Positions 1-7,072 of a stretch of DNA of 64,000 nucleotides are shown piece by piece (position 1 is the first letter of the stretch; every line of letters begins with the position of its first letter). A program made the position numbers and the translations under genes. The notes under the pieces are model-generated. The model saw only the letters and a list, made by a program, of their open reading frames with translations. It searched no databases and had not been told where the DNA came from. Source of the stretch: Actinomycetota bacterium (lineage in GTDB: Bacteria > Actinomycetota > Thermoleophilia > Gaiellales > Gaiellaceae); contig PLJC01000004.1 in assembly GCA_003139545.1 (NCBI GenBank), positions 62,001-126,000 on the forward strand. Direction: 5' to 3'.

Positions 1-180
1 ACCGGTGCGCTGCGCGTAGAAGCGGATCTCGCGTCCTGACCGTCCCGGGCCTGCTGGCCCGAGCAGTGCAAGCGCGTGCTCGACGTGCGCCTCGTCGTCG
101 ACCGTGAGCAGCACACGCGCGTCCTGCCACCTCGGATCCAGGCCGGTTTCGATCTCTATCCACTGGTCGACGAGTGCCAT
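1..180 (-). CDS. Unknown protein, N-terminal 60 residues
   Basis: The first 60 codons of a minus-strand gene that runs off the left edge of the window. It starts with ATG and is open with no stop. The protein begins MALVDQWIEIETGLDPRWQD and continues as an acidic, mixed alpha/beta-looking sequence with no signal peptide or membrane segment. I do not recognise the family. The start is supported by TATGGT on the minus strand, 7 nt upstream of the ATG, the leaderless arrangement seen throughout this window. The gene diverges from the E1 alpha gene across only 24 bp and shares an interlocked promoter with it. Codon use is the normal GC3-rich pattern, so it is very likely real; function unknown. 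Confidence 0.7.
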   Translation of the reverse strand, partial: MALVDQWIEIETGLDPRWQDARVLLTVDDEAHVEHALALLGPAGPGRSGREIRFYAQRTG

Positions 181-187
181 CGAACGA

Positions 188-197
188 ACCATAAACT
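188..197. promoter_or_regulatory. Symmetric divergent -10 element (ANNNTANNNT)
   Basis: ACCATAAACT holds TAAACT on the plus strand (192-197, 7 nt before GTG 205) and TATGGT on the minus strand (188-193, 7 nt before ATG 180). The two boxes share the central TA, so both genes should be transcribed without a leader from one core. No convincing -35 is visible on either side. The assignment rests on spacing and on the recurrence of the same layout at three other sites in the window. Confidence 0.65.
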
Positions 198-204
198 GCG
201 CGCC

Positions 205-1176
205 GTGGCAAAGGTCGAGACCAAGACGTCCCTCGCGAAGGGCGACCTCCGCGACGTGCTCCGCGAGATGCTGCTCATCCGCCGCTTCGAGGAGAAGGTG
301 GAGGAGCGTTTTCGCGCCGGCGAGCTGCCCGGTTTCCTCCACGTGGCCATCGGCCAGGAGGCCTGCGCCGTCGGCGTTTGCCGGGCGCTGGAGGACGGGG
401 ACATCATCGCTTCGACCCACCGCGCGCACGGCCACACGCTGGCCAAGGGCACACATCCGAACGAATTGATGGCCGAGCTGTACGGGAAGACCGAGGGCTG
501 CTCCCACGGCTACGGCGGCTCGATGCACCTGTACGACATCGAGCGCGGGAACATGGGCGCGAACGCGGTCATCGGCGGCGGCTTGCCGCACATCACCGGC
601 GCGGCGCTCGCCTTTCAGATGCGCGGCGAGCCGCGCGTCGCGCTCGCGTTCTTCGGCGACGGCGCGACGAACATCGGGACGTTCCACGAGTCGCTCAACC
701 TCGCGCAGCTGTGGAAGGTGCCCGCCGTCTTCGTGCTCGAGGACAACAAGTGGGCCGAGTCGACGCCGGAGTCGCAGCACTCGCCGATCCGCGATCTCTC
801 CGATCGCGCGAAGGCGTTCGGCATGAAGGCGCTGAAGGCCGACGGCCAGGACGTCGAGGCCGTCTACAAGACCGCCCGCCAGGCGCTCGAGTACGCACGC
901 GCCGGGAAGGGTCCCGTGTTCGTGCACCTCGACTGCGTGCGGCTGCACGGCCACTACATCGGCGACCCGCAGGTGTACCGCGACAAGGACGAGGCGCGGA
1001 AGCTCGCGGAGACGCGCGATCCGATCACGCTGCTGCGCGCGAAGCTCGAACTCTCGGACGAGGAGTTCGACGAGCTGGACACCGAGGTGTCGGAGATCGT
1101 CGAGGCGTCGGTCGAGTTCGCGAAGAACGGCACCGACCCCGCGCCCGAAGACGCGCTGAAGAACATCTATGCCTGA
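205..1176 (+). CDS. pdhA: 2-oxoacid dehydrogenase E1 alpha subunit
   Basis: Thiamine-diphosphate-dependent E1 alpha subunit (323 aa) of a pyruvate/acetoin/branched-chain 2-oxoacid dehydrogenase complex. With E1 beta it decarboxylates the 2-oxoacid and transfers the acyl group to the E2 lipoyl arm. It has the family start MLLIRRFEEKVEERF, the loop GYGGSMHLYD, and the ThDP/Mg motif beginning FGDGATNIG and ending in EDNKW. The frame is open to position 76, but GTG 205 is preferred because TAAACT lies 7 nt upstream and the extra residues do not resemble the family. It overlaps E1 beta by 8 nt, with E2 next in the operon. Motifs do not settle the substrate; pyruvate or acetoin is more likely than branched-chain 2-oxoacids. 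Confidence 0.9.
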   Translation: MAKVETKTSLAKGDLRDVLREMLLIRRFEEKVEERFRAGELPGFLHVAIGQEACAVGVCRALEDGDIIASTHRAHGHTLAKGTHPNELMAELYGKTEGCSHGYGGSMHLYDIERGNMGANAVIGGGLPHITGAALAFQMRGEPRVALAFFGDGATNIGTFHESLNLAQLWKVPAVFVLEDNKWAESTPESQHSPIRDLSDRAKAFGMKALKADGQDVEAVYKTARQALEYARAGKGPVFVHLDCVRLHGHYIGDPQVYRDKDEARKLAETRDPITLLRAKLELSDEEFDELDTEVSEIVEASVEFAKNGTDPAPEDALKNIYA

Positions 1177-2152
1177 GCTCAGCTACCGCGAGGCCGTGCG
1201 CGACGCGCTCGCCACGGCGATGCGCCAGGACGACAACGTTTTCATCATGGGCGAGGACATCGCCGAGATGGGCGGCTCGATGGGCGTCACGAGCGGGATG
1301 CTCGAGGAGTTCGGTCGCGAGCGCGTGCGCAACACGCCTATCTCCGAGATGGCGCTTGCCGGCACCGCCATCGGCGCCGCGATGCAGGGCATGCGTCCCG
1401 TCGCCGAGATCATGTACGAGGACTTCATGACGCTCGCCGCCGAGCAGGTCGTGAACCAGGCGGCGAAGCTCCGCTACATGTCCGGCGGGCAGCTCAGCGT
1501 GCCCGTCGTCTTCCGCACGCAGGGCGGCGCCGGCTGGTCGCCGGGCGCGCAGCACGCGCAGCAGCTCGAGGCGTGGTTCGTGCACATCCCCGGCTTGAAG
1601 GTCGTGTTCGCGTCGACGCCGGAGGACGTGCGCGGATTGCTTTGGTCGGCGATCTACGACGACAACCCGGTCGTGTTCTTCGAGCACCGCACGCTGTACG
1701 GCATCAAGGGCAACGTGCCGGAGAAGATCGAACCGATCCCGATCGGCAAGGCGCGCATCCACCGCGAGGGCGAGGACGTGACCGTGATCGCGACCGGCCG
1801 CCTCGTGCACGAGTCGCTGGCGGCGGCCGAGGAGGCCGAGAAGGAAGGCGTCTCCGTCGAGGTGGTCGACCCGCGCACGCTGCAGCCGCTCGACGAGGAG
1901 ACGCTCGTCGCGTCGGTGAAGAAGACGAACCGCGCGGTCGTCGCGCACGAGGCGGTGACGCGCATGGGCTTCGGCGCCGAGGTCGCGTCGGTGCTCCAGT
2001 ACCAGGCGTTCGACTGGCTCGACGCGCCGATCGAGCGCGTGGGCGCGAAGTTCTCGCCGCTCCCCTTCGCACCGGTGATGGAGCAGTTCGTCGTGCCGCA
2101 CGCTGCCGACGTCCTGGCCGCGATCATGAGGACCGTCGGCCATGGCGACTGA
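1169..2152 (+). CDS. pdhB: 2-oxoacid dehydrogenase E1 beta subunit
   Basis: E1 beta subunit (327 aa, normal length), partner of the upstream E1 alpha in an alpha2beta2 thiamine-dependent dehydrogenase. It begins MPELSYREAVRDALATAM and has the family segments GEDIAEMGGSMGVT, RNTPISEMALAGTAIGAA and MYEDFMTLAAEQVVNQAAK. The C-terminal transketolase domain includes EVVDPRTLQPLD. ATG 1169 lies inside the end of the E1 alpha gene, and the E2 start lies inside this gene's end (11-nt overlap), so the three subunits are translationally coupled. The cytoplasmic complex is completed by lpdA 0.8 kb downstream. Confidence 0.92.
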   Translation: MPELSYREAVRDALATAMRQDDNVFIMGEDIAEMGGSMGVTSGMLEEFGRERVRNTPISEMALAGTAIGAAMQGMRPVAEIMYEDFMTLAAEQVVNQAAKLRYMSGGQLSVPVVFRTQGGAGWSPGAQHAQQLEAWFVHIPGLKVVFASTPEDVRGLLWSAIYDDNPVVFFEHRTLYGIKGNVPEKIEPIPIGKARIHREGEDVTVIATGRLVHESLAAAEEAEKEGVSVEVVDPRTLQPLDEETLVASVKKTNRAVVAHEAVTRMGFGAEVASVLQYQAFDWLDAPIERVGAKFSPLPFAPVMEQFVVPHAADVLAAIMRTVGHGD

Positions 2153-3329
2153 GGTAAAGCTTCCCCGCCTCGGGCAGGGAATGGAGTCGGGGACGATCGT
2201 CCGCTGGCTCAAGTCCGAGGGCGAGCAGGTGGCCAAGGGCGAGCCGCTGTACGAGCTCGACACCGACAAGGTGACACAGGAGGTCGAGGCCGAAGCGAGC
2301 GGCGTCCTGCTGAAGATCGCGATCCCCGAGGGCGAGGTCGAGGTGGGGCGGACGATCGCCTTCATCGGCAAGGAGGGTGAGAGCGTCGCGGCGGTCGAGG
2401 CGCCCGCGCTTGCGTCGAAAGCCAAGGAGGCAGCGCCGGAGTCTGCGCCCGAGCCGAAGGAAGAGCAGCGCGTCTCCGAGCCGACGACGAACGGGCGGAT
2501 CAAAGCATCGCCGCTCGCGCGGCGGCTCGCACGTGAGCGCGGGATCGACCTCTCGTCCATCCAGGGCACGGGGCCCGACGGGCGCATCGTCGCGCAGGAC
2601 GTCGAGACGCCGACCGCCGCACCGGTGGTCGCAGCTGCAGCAACAGCGCGCGGCGAGGTCACGTCGACGCCGCTCTCCAACATCCGCAAGACGATCGCGC
2701 GCCGGCTCACGGAGGCGTGGACGGTGCCCGTGTTCACGCTCACCGTCTCCGCCGACATGACGCGGGCGAACCAGCTCGTCGCTCGCCGCCGCGAGCTCGA
2801 CCCCGACGTCCGCGTCACCGTCACCGACCTCCTCACTCGCGTGTGCGCGCAGGCGCTCGCCCGCCACCCAGAGATGAACGTGCAGTACACGGAGGACGCG
2901 CTGCTCTCGTTCCCGAATGCGAACGTGGGCATCGCCGTCGCCGCGCCGCAGGGGCTCGTCGTCCCCGTCGTGCACAACGCCGAGCAGCTGACGCTCACGC
3001 AGATCGCCCAGGTGCGCGGCGACCTCGTCGCCCGCGCGCGCGACTCGAAGCTCCGCGCCGAGGACATCGACGGCGGGACGTTCACGATCTCGAATCTCGG
3101 CATGTTCGAGGTCGACCAGTTCGTCGCCGTGCTCAATCCGCCGCAGGCGTCGATCCTCGCCGTCGGCGCGACGCGCGAGCAGGTCGTGCCGCGCGACGGC
3201 GAGCTCTTCGTCGTCCCGCTCATGACGATGACGCTCACGTGCGACCACCGCGCTGTCGACGGCGCCACCGGCGCCGAGTTCCTGAAGACGATCAAGGCCT
3301 TCCTCGAGTTTCCCGGCCTCGCGCTGTAA
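2142..3329 (+). CDS. pdhC: Dihydrolipoamide acyltransferase (E2)
   Basis: E2 core enzyme (395 aa) that carries the acyl group on a swinging lipoyl arm and passes it to CoA. Domains in order: one lipoyl domain (about 1-77, lipoyl lysine K43 in ELDTDKVTQEVEAEASG); a linker rich in Ala, Pro and Glu; a peripheral subunit-binding domain (about 120-153, ASPLARRLARERGIDLSSI); and the trimeric catalytic domain from about 165. The catalytic motif is DHRAVDG near the C-terminus, with H369. Only one lipoyl domain is present, as is common in actinobacterial and branched-chain-type E2. It overlaps E1 beta by 11 nt and is directly followed by the VOC gene. Confidence 0.92.
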   Translation: MATEVKLPRLGQGMESGTIVRWLKSEGEQVAKGEPLYELDTDKVTQEVEAEASGVLLKIAIPEGEVEVGRTIAFIGKEGESVAAVEAPALASKAKEAAPESAPEPKEEQRVSEPTTNGRIKASPLARRLARERGIDLSSIQGTGPDGRIVAQDVETPTAAPVVAAAATARGEVTSTPLSNIRKTIARRLTEAWTVPVFTLTVSADMTRANQLVARRRELDPDVRVTVTDLLTRVCAQALARHPEMNVQYTEDALLSFPNANVGIAVAAPQGLVVPVVHNAEQLTLTQIAQVRGDLVARARDSKLRAEDIDGGTFTISNLGMFEVDQFVAVLNPPQASILAVGATREQVVPRDGELFVVPLMTMTLTCDHRAVDGATGAEFLKTIKAFLEFPGLAL

Positions 3330-3668
3330 GTGAGCGCGGGGCCGAACGTCTGGTACCACGTTCGCGATCTCGACGCCGCGCGGCGCTTCTACCGCGAGAC
3401 GCTGCTGTTCGAGGAGACCGCGGTCGACTTCTCGAAGCGGTGGGCGCGACTCGAGCGAGGTGGGATGGCCATCGGGCTGGCCGAGGGCGAGCCGCAGCCG
3501 GACGGCGCGGTCGCGCTCGTCGACGTCCGCGACGTGAAGGTCGAGGCCGAGCGATTGCGCTCGGCGGGGGTTGAGGTCGGGATCGTGCTCGAGCTCACCG
3601 GCCAGATGCGGCTGCTCGACGTGTACGACCCGGACGGCAACCGGGTGCAGCTCGCCCAGGAGCTCTGA
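3330..3668 (+). CDS. VOC (glyoxalase/bleomycin-resistance) family protein
   Basis: A single vicinal-oxygen-chelate module of 112 residues. The opening NVWYHVRDLDAARRFYRETL is the typical beta-alpha start, and the end YDPDGNRVQLAQEL is the typical closing strand with the metal-ligand Glu position. Members are metal-dependent isomerases, dioxygenases or binding proteins; substrate cannot be predicted. GTG 3330 abuts the E2 stop codon with no spacer, and the stop overlaps the next gene's ATG, so it is translated as part of the dehydrogenase operon. A role in detoxifying a by-product of the complex is only a guess from position. Confidence 0.82.
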   Translation: MSAGPNVWYHVRDLDAARRFYRETLLFEETAVDFSKRWARLERGGMAIGLAEGEPQPDGAVALVDVRDVKVEAERLRSAGVEVGIVLELTGQMRLLDVYDPDGNRVQLAQEL

Positions 3669-4114
3669 TGTTGCGGCCGGCGGACAGGCAGGACGCGCGC
3701 TTCCTCCGCGACATGCTCCGTCACGCGTACCACTGGCGCCTGACCGAGGACGCCGAGCGGCCCGTCTACCGCTACGTCCGCAACTGGGGCCGCACCGGCG
3801 ACGCCGGCGTGGTCGCCATGGAAGGCCCGCACGCGTACGGCGCCGCGTGGTACCGCGTGTTCACCGCCGACGAGCCGGGCTTTGGCTTCGTCGACGAGAA
3901 GACGCCGGAGCTGACCATCGCCGTCGTCCCGAGCCGGCGCGGCAAGGGCGCGGGCAAGGAGCTGCTCGAGGCACTGCTCGAGCGCGCGCAGGCCGACGGC
4001 TTCGAAGCGGTGAGTTTGAGCACCGACGAGCAGCAGGTCGGCTGGTATGAGCGCTTCGGGTTCGAGGTCGTGTCCGAGTCGCCGCATGCCGTAACAATGA
4101 TCAAGCGCTTGTAG
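3668..4114 (+). CDS. GNAT family N-acetyltransferase
   Basis: A 148-residue GCN5-related acetyltransferase. The acetyl-CoA pyrophosphate loop is visible as VVPSRRGKGAGKELLEALLE (family pattern R/QxxGxG/A), followed by the C-terminal SLSTDEQQVGWYERFGFEVV segment typical of GNAT strands 5-6. The acceptor substrate is unknown. ATG 3668 overlaps the VOC stop codon (TGATG), so it is the last gene of the five-gene run. lpdA follows after 14 bp with its own promoter-like box. Confidence 0.85.
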   Translation: MLRPADRQDARFLRDMLRHAYHWRLTEDAERPVYRYVRNWGRTGDAGVVAMEGPHAYGAAWYRVFTADEPGFGFVDEKTPELTIAVVPSRRGKGAGKELLEALLERAQADGFEAVSLSTDEQQVGWYERFGFEVVSESPHAVTMIKRL

Positions 4115-4115
4115 T

Positions 4116-4121
4116 TACGCT
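4116..4121 (+). promoter_or_regulatory. Leaderless promoter of lpdA
   Basis: TACGCT ends 7 nt before the lpdA ATG and starts just after the acetyltransferase stop codon. No Shine-Dalgarno sequence fits in the short gap. This suggests lpdA can be transcribed independently of the E1/E2 operon as a leaderless message. Confidence 0.5.
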
Positions 4122-4128
4122 GGACCGT

Positions 4129-5535
4129 ATGGACGTCGACGTCGCAGTTCTCGGTGGTGGCCCCGGCGGGTACACCGCCGCCATCCGCGCCGCGCAGCTG
4201 GGCGCGAAGGTCGCCTGCATCGAGAAGGAGCCGGAGCTCGGCGGCACGTGCCTACGCGTCGGCTGCATCCCGACGAAGGCATGGGTGCAGACCGCGTTCG
4301 CCCTCAAGGAGGCGGAGGAGCACTTTGCGAAGTTCGGCGTCAACGTCGGCGAGGCGAAGCTCGACTTCGCGGCCTCGAACGCGTGGAAAGACGGCGTCGT
4401 CAAGCAGATGACGTCGGGCGTCGCATCGCTCTTCAAGGCGAACGGCGTCGAGTGGGTGAAGGGAACCGGTCGCTTCAAGGACGCGAACACGATCGCGGTC
4501 GAGGGTGGCGAGGACGTCACCTTCAAGCAGGCGGTCGTCGCGACGGGCTCGTTCCCGCTGCAGCCGCCGATCCCGGGTCTCGACTCGCCGCGCTGCGTCG
4601 ACTCGACCGGATTGCTCGCACAGGAGCAGGTGCCGAAGCGCCTCGCCGTCCTCGGCGGCGGCATCATCGGCTGCGAGTTTGCCTCGATCTTCAACCGCTT
4701 CGGCTCCGAGGTGACGATCGTCGAGATGCTGACGCTCATCCCGCAGGAGGACGAGGACGCGAGCAAGGAGCTCGCGAAACAGTTCGGCAAGCGCGGGATC
4801 ACGCTCCACCTCGGCAAGCAGTGCACGCGCGTCGAGGACAACGGCTCCTCGCTCGTCATCCACTTCGGCGACGGCGAGACGATCGAGGCGGATCTCATGC
4901 TCGTCTCGGTGGGGCGCGGGCCGCTCGTCGAGGGCATCGGGCTCGAAGCCGCGGGCGTGCAGTTCGACAAGCGCAAGGGCATCGCCGCGGACGAGCACCG
5001 GCGCACGAGCGTCCCGCACATCTATGCGGTCGGCGACTGCGCCGGCTACTGGCAGCTCGCGCACACCGCGTTCCGCGAGGGCGAGGTCGCGGCCGAGAAC
5101 GCGTGCGGACACGACGCCGTCGTCGACAACCGCGCGATCCCGCGTCCGATCTACACGGATCCCGAGATCGCCGGCGTCGGCCTCACGGAGGCGCAGGCGC
5201 GCGAGGAGTACGGCGACGACGTCGCCGTCGGCCAGTTCCCGTGGGTCGCGAACGCGCGCGCGGTCATGCAGGACGAGACCGTCGGCTGGGTCAAGTCGAT
5301 CCACGAGACCCGCTACGGCGAGCTGCTCGGCGTCGTCATGATCGGGCCGCACGTGACCGACCTGATCGAGGCCGCCGTGGTCGCGATCGACGCGGAGTCG
5401 ACGGTGGAGACGGTCGCGGACGGCATGGCCGCGCACCCGACGCTGTCGGAGGCGCTCAAGGAGGCCGGTCTGGCCGCCCTCGGCCGGGCCATCCACATCC
5501 CGAATCGCAAGCCCCGCGCCAAAGCTCCTGCCTGA
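4129..5535 (+). CDS. lpdA: Dihydrolipoyl dehydrogenase (E3)
   Basis: FAD-dependent E3 (468 aa, full length) that reoxidises dihydrolipoamide on E2 with NAD+. It starts with the Rossmann motif DVAVLGGGPGGYTAAIRAAQ. The redox-active disulfide is in GGTCLRVGCIPTKAW. The NAD-binding motif is LAVLGGGIIGCEFASIFNRF, the second FAD motif is IYAVGDCAG, and the C-terminal dimerisation domain ends with AHPTLSEALKEA, whose His-Pro-Thr surrounds the catalytic base. It sits directly after the E1/E2 operon and may also serve other lipoyl complexes elsewhere in the genome. Confidence 0.95.
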   Translation: MDVDVAVLGGGPGGYTAAIRAAQLGAKVACIEKEPELGGTCLRVGCIPTKAWVQTAFALKEAEEHFAKFGVNVGEAKLDFAASNAWKDGVVKQMTSGVASLFKANGVEWVKGTGRFKDANTIAVEGGEDVTFKQAVVATGSFPLQPPIPGLDSPRCVDSTGLLAQEQVPKRLAVLGGGIIGCEFASIFNRFGSEVTIVEMLTLIPQEDEDASKELAKQFGKRGITLHLGKQCTRVEDNGSSLVIHFGDGETIEADLMLVSVGRGPLVEGIGLEAAGVQFDKRKGIAADEHRRTSVPHIYAVGDCAGYWQLAHTAFREGEVAAENACGHDAVVDNRAIPRPIYTDPEIAGVGLTEAQAREEYGDDVAVGQFPWVANARAVMQDETVGWVKSIHETRYGELLGVVMIGPHVTDLIEAAVVAIDAESTVETVADGMAAHPTLSEALKEAGLAALGRAIHIPNRKPRAKAPA

Positions 5536-5700
5536 CGCGGCAAAAGGCCGCTCCGACCGTAAATTCGCACCCGGCCGCCGGAGCTTCGCGCAAGTTTTCG
5601 CCGCCAGGCGCGTCTCAGTCATCAGGACGTGCCCTCGTCCCCATCCTCCGGGGCCACGCCGCCCGCGGGCCCCGGGGGATGCTTGATCGCCGCGATCGGA

Positions 5701-5724
5701 TAGCCTCGACCGTGAAAAGGGAGG
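5701..5724 (+). promoter_or_regulatory. Promoter and ribosome binding site for the 64-aa protein gene
   Basis: TAGCCT (5701-5706) is a -10-like box, and GGGAGG (5719-5724) is a strong Shine-Dalgarno sequence 6 nt before ATG 5731. This is therefore a leadered transcript, unlike most neighbours. The rest of the lpdA-to-5731 gap (5536-5700) holds short GC-rich complementary segments but nothing I can name. Confidence 0.45.
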
Positions 5725-5730
5725 TCGAGC

Positions 5731-5925
5731 ATGGGCATCGTCAACAGGCGCAACGCGACGATCGGCTGGTTGGTGGTCAAGCTGGGAAAGCGCGCGGCAA
5801 AGAAGAAGGCGCAGGAAGCCGTTCCGGCGGCCAAGCGCAAGGGCGGAGCACTCGCGGGCGCCATCGCGGCCCTCGGCGCGCTGCTGATGTTGAAGCGAAA
5901 AAAGCGCTCGGACACCGCTGAGTGA
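5731..5925 (+). CDS. Small basic single-pass membrane protein
   Basis: A 64-residue protein I do not recognise. The N-terminal half is strongly basic (KLGKRAAKKKAQEAVPAAKR); a hydrophobic stretch GGALAGAIAALGALLML (about 40-56) could form one membrane helix; the tail is basic and polar. The start is fixed by a strong GGGAGG site. Its stop overlaps the hisC GTG (GTGA), so it is co-translated with histidinol-phosphate aminotransferase, although no functional link is evident. It could be a nucleoid- or membrane-associated small protein. Existence is well supported by codon use and SD; function unknown. Confidence 0.65.
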   Translation: MGIVNRRNATIGWLVVKLGKRAAKKKAQEAVPAAKRKGGALAGAIAALGALLMLKRKKRSDTAE

Positions 5926-7025
5926 GCGGCGGGCTGTTCCGCCGTTCCATCGCAGATCTGATCCCGTACGAGCCGGGCAAGCCGATCGAGGAAGTCCAGC
6001 GTGAGCTTGGCCTCGACCGCGTCGTCAAGCTCGCATCGAACGAGGGGCCGTTTCCCCCGTTTCCGGCCGCGGTCGAGGCGCTCGAGCGCGCGACGCGCGA
6101 CCTGAACCGGTACCCGGACGGGGGCGTGTACGCGCTGCGGACGGCGCTCGCCGAGCATCACGGCGTCGCGCTCGAGGAAGTGATCGTCGGCGCCGGCGCC
6201 GACGGGGTGATCGACCTGCTCTCGCAGGCGACGCTCGACGCGGGCGACGAGATCGTGTGCGGCTGGCCGTCGTTTCCGAGCTACGTGCTCGATGCGCTGA
6301 AGCTCGGCGGTGTGCCGCGCAAGGTGCCGCTGCGCGATCACGTCTACGACCTGGACGCGATGCTCGCAGCGGTCGGGCCGCGCACGAAGCTCGTCTACGT
6401 CTGCCATCCGAACAACCCGACCGGGACGGCGAACGGCCGCGACGAGCTGCTCGCGTTCGTCGAGCGCCTGCCCGAGCACGTCCTGGCGGTCATCGACCAG
6501 GCGTACTTCGAGTACGTCGACGATCCCGACTACGCCGACGGCGTCGCGGAGCTGTTCAAGCAGGGCCGGCGCGTCGTCGTCCTGCGGACGTTCTCGAAGA
6601 TCTACGGGCTCGCGGGCCTGCGCGTCGGTTACGGCATCGCGCCGAAGGACGTGGTGACGGCGACGAGCAAGGTGCGGCGCGCGTTCGACGTGGCCGCGAC
6701 CGCCCAGGCGGCAGCGCTCGCGAGTCTCGGCGACGAGGCCGAGCTGGCGCGGCGGCGGGCGCTCAACCGGACCGGCCGCGACGAGCTGGACGAAACGCTC
6801 CGGGCGCACGGCCTCGAGCCGGCCGGCCCGGCGCTCGGCAACTTCCTCTTCGCCGACGTCGGCGACGGCGCCGCGCTCTTCGACCGGCTCCTTCGCCAGG
6901 GCGTCATCGTCCGGCCGCTCGCGAGCTTCGGCGCGCCGGAGGCGATTCGCGTCACTGTCGGGACGCCCGAGGAGAACGCGTTCTTCGCTGTCTGCCTCGG
7001 ACAGGTCCTCTCGGGAGTCTCGTAA
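5922..7025 (+). CDS. hisC: Histidinol-phosphate aminotransferase
   Basis: A PLP-dependent class I/II aminotransferase (367 aa) matching HisC, which converts imidazole acetol-phosphate to L-histidinol phosphate. Signatures include LASNEGPFPP, RYPDGGVYALRTALAEH, GAGADGVIDLLSQA, CHPNNPTGT, and the PLP-lysine segment RTFSKIYGLAGLRVGYG. The end VTVGTPEENAFF matches the family. GTG 5922 overlaps the stop of the small upstream gene. No other his genes are nearby. HisC-like enzymes can also act on aromatic amino acids, so substrate is likely but not certain. Confidence 0.88.
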   Translation: MSGGLFRRSIADLIPYEPGKPIEEVQRELGLDRVVKLASNEGPFPPFPAAVEALERATRDLNRYPDGGVYALRTALAEHHGVALEEVIVGAGADGVIDLLSQATLDAGDEIVCGWPSFPSYVLDALKLGGVPRKVPLRDHVYDLDAMLAAVGPRTKLVYVCHPNNPTGTANGRDELLAFVERLPEHVLAVIDQAYFEYVDDPDYADGVAELFKQGRRVVVLRTFSKIYGLAGLRVGYGIAPKDVVTATSKVRRAFDVAATAQAAALASLGDEAELARRRALNRTGRDELDETLRAHGLEPAGPALGNFLFADVGDGAALFDRLLRQGVIVRPLASFGAPEAIRVTVGTPEENAFFAVCLGQVLSGVS

Positions 7026-7042
7026 CCCGGACAAAAGGGTGC

Positions 7043-7072
7043 TAGGTTCGCAGGCGCCCTGACAGCTGTCAG
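7043..7072 (+). promoter_or_regulatory. Promoter and 14-bp palindromic operator of the MFS gene
   Basis: TAGGTT (7043-7048) is a -10 candidate. A perfect 14-bp palindrome, CTGACAGCTGTCAG (7059-7072), covers the expected transcription start and the proposed CTG start codon. It is followed by a second GTCAGC copy (7075-7080). A perfect palindrome at this position is what a homodimeric repressor controlling an exporter would bind. No regulator gene is adjacent. Confidence 0.5.

Noticed and set aside
76..204. N-terminal extension of E1 alpha from an upstream ATG
   Set aside because: The extra 43 residues overlap the start of the divergent gene, do not resemble the family, and GTG 205 has the -10 box at leaderless distance.
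1025..3295. Very long minus-strand open frame antisense to the E1 beta/E2 genes (756 codons)
   Set aside because: High-GC codon bias leaves few stops on the opposite strand. The translation is Arg/Ala/Ser-rich without domains, and the plus-strand genes are unmistakable.
5536..5700. Riboswitch or structured RNA before the 64-aa protein gene
   Set aside because: Several GC-rich complementary stretches exist, but no recognised aptamer consensus or terminator/antiterminator pair could be built.
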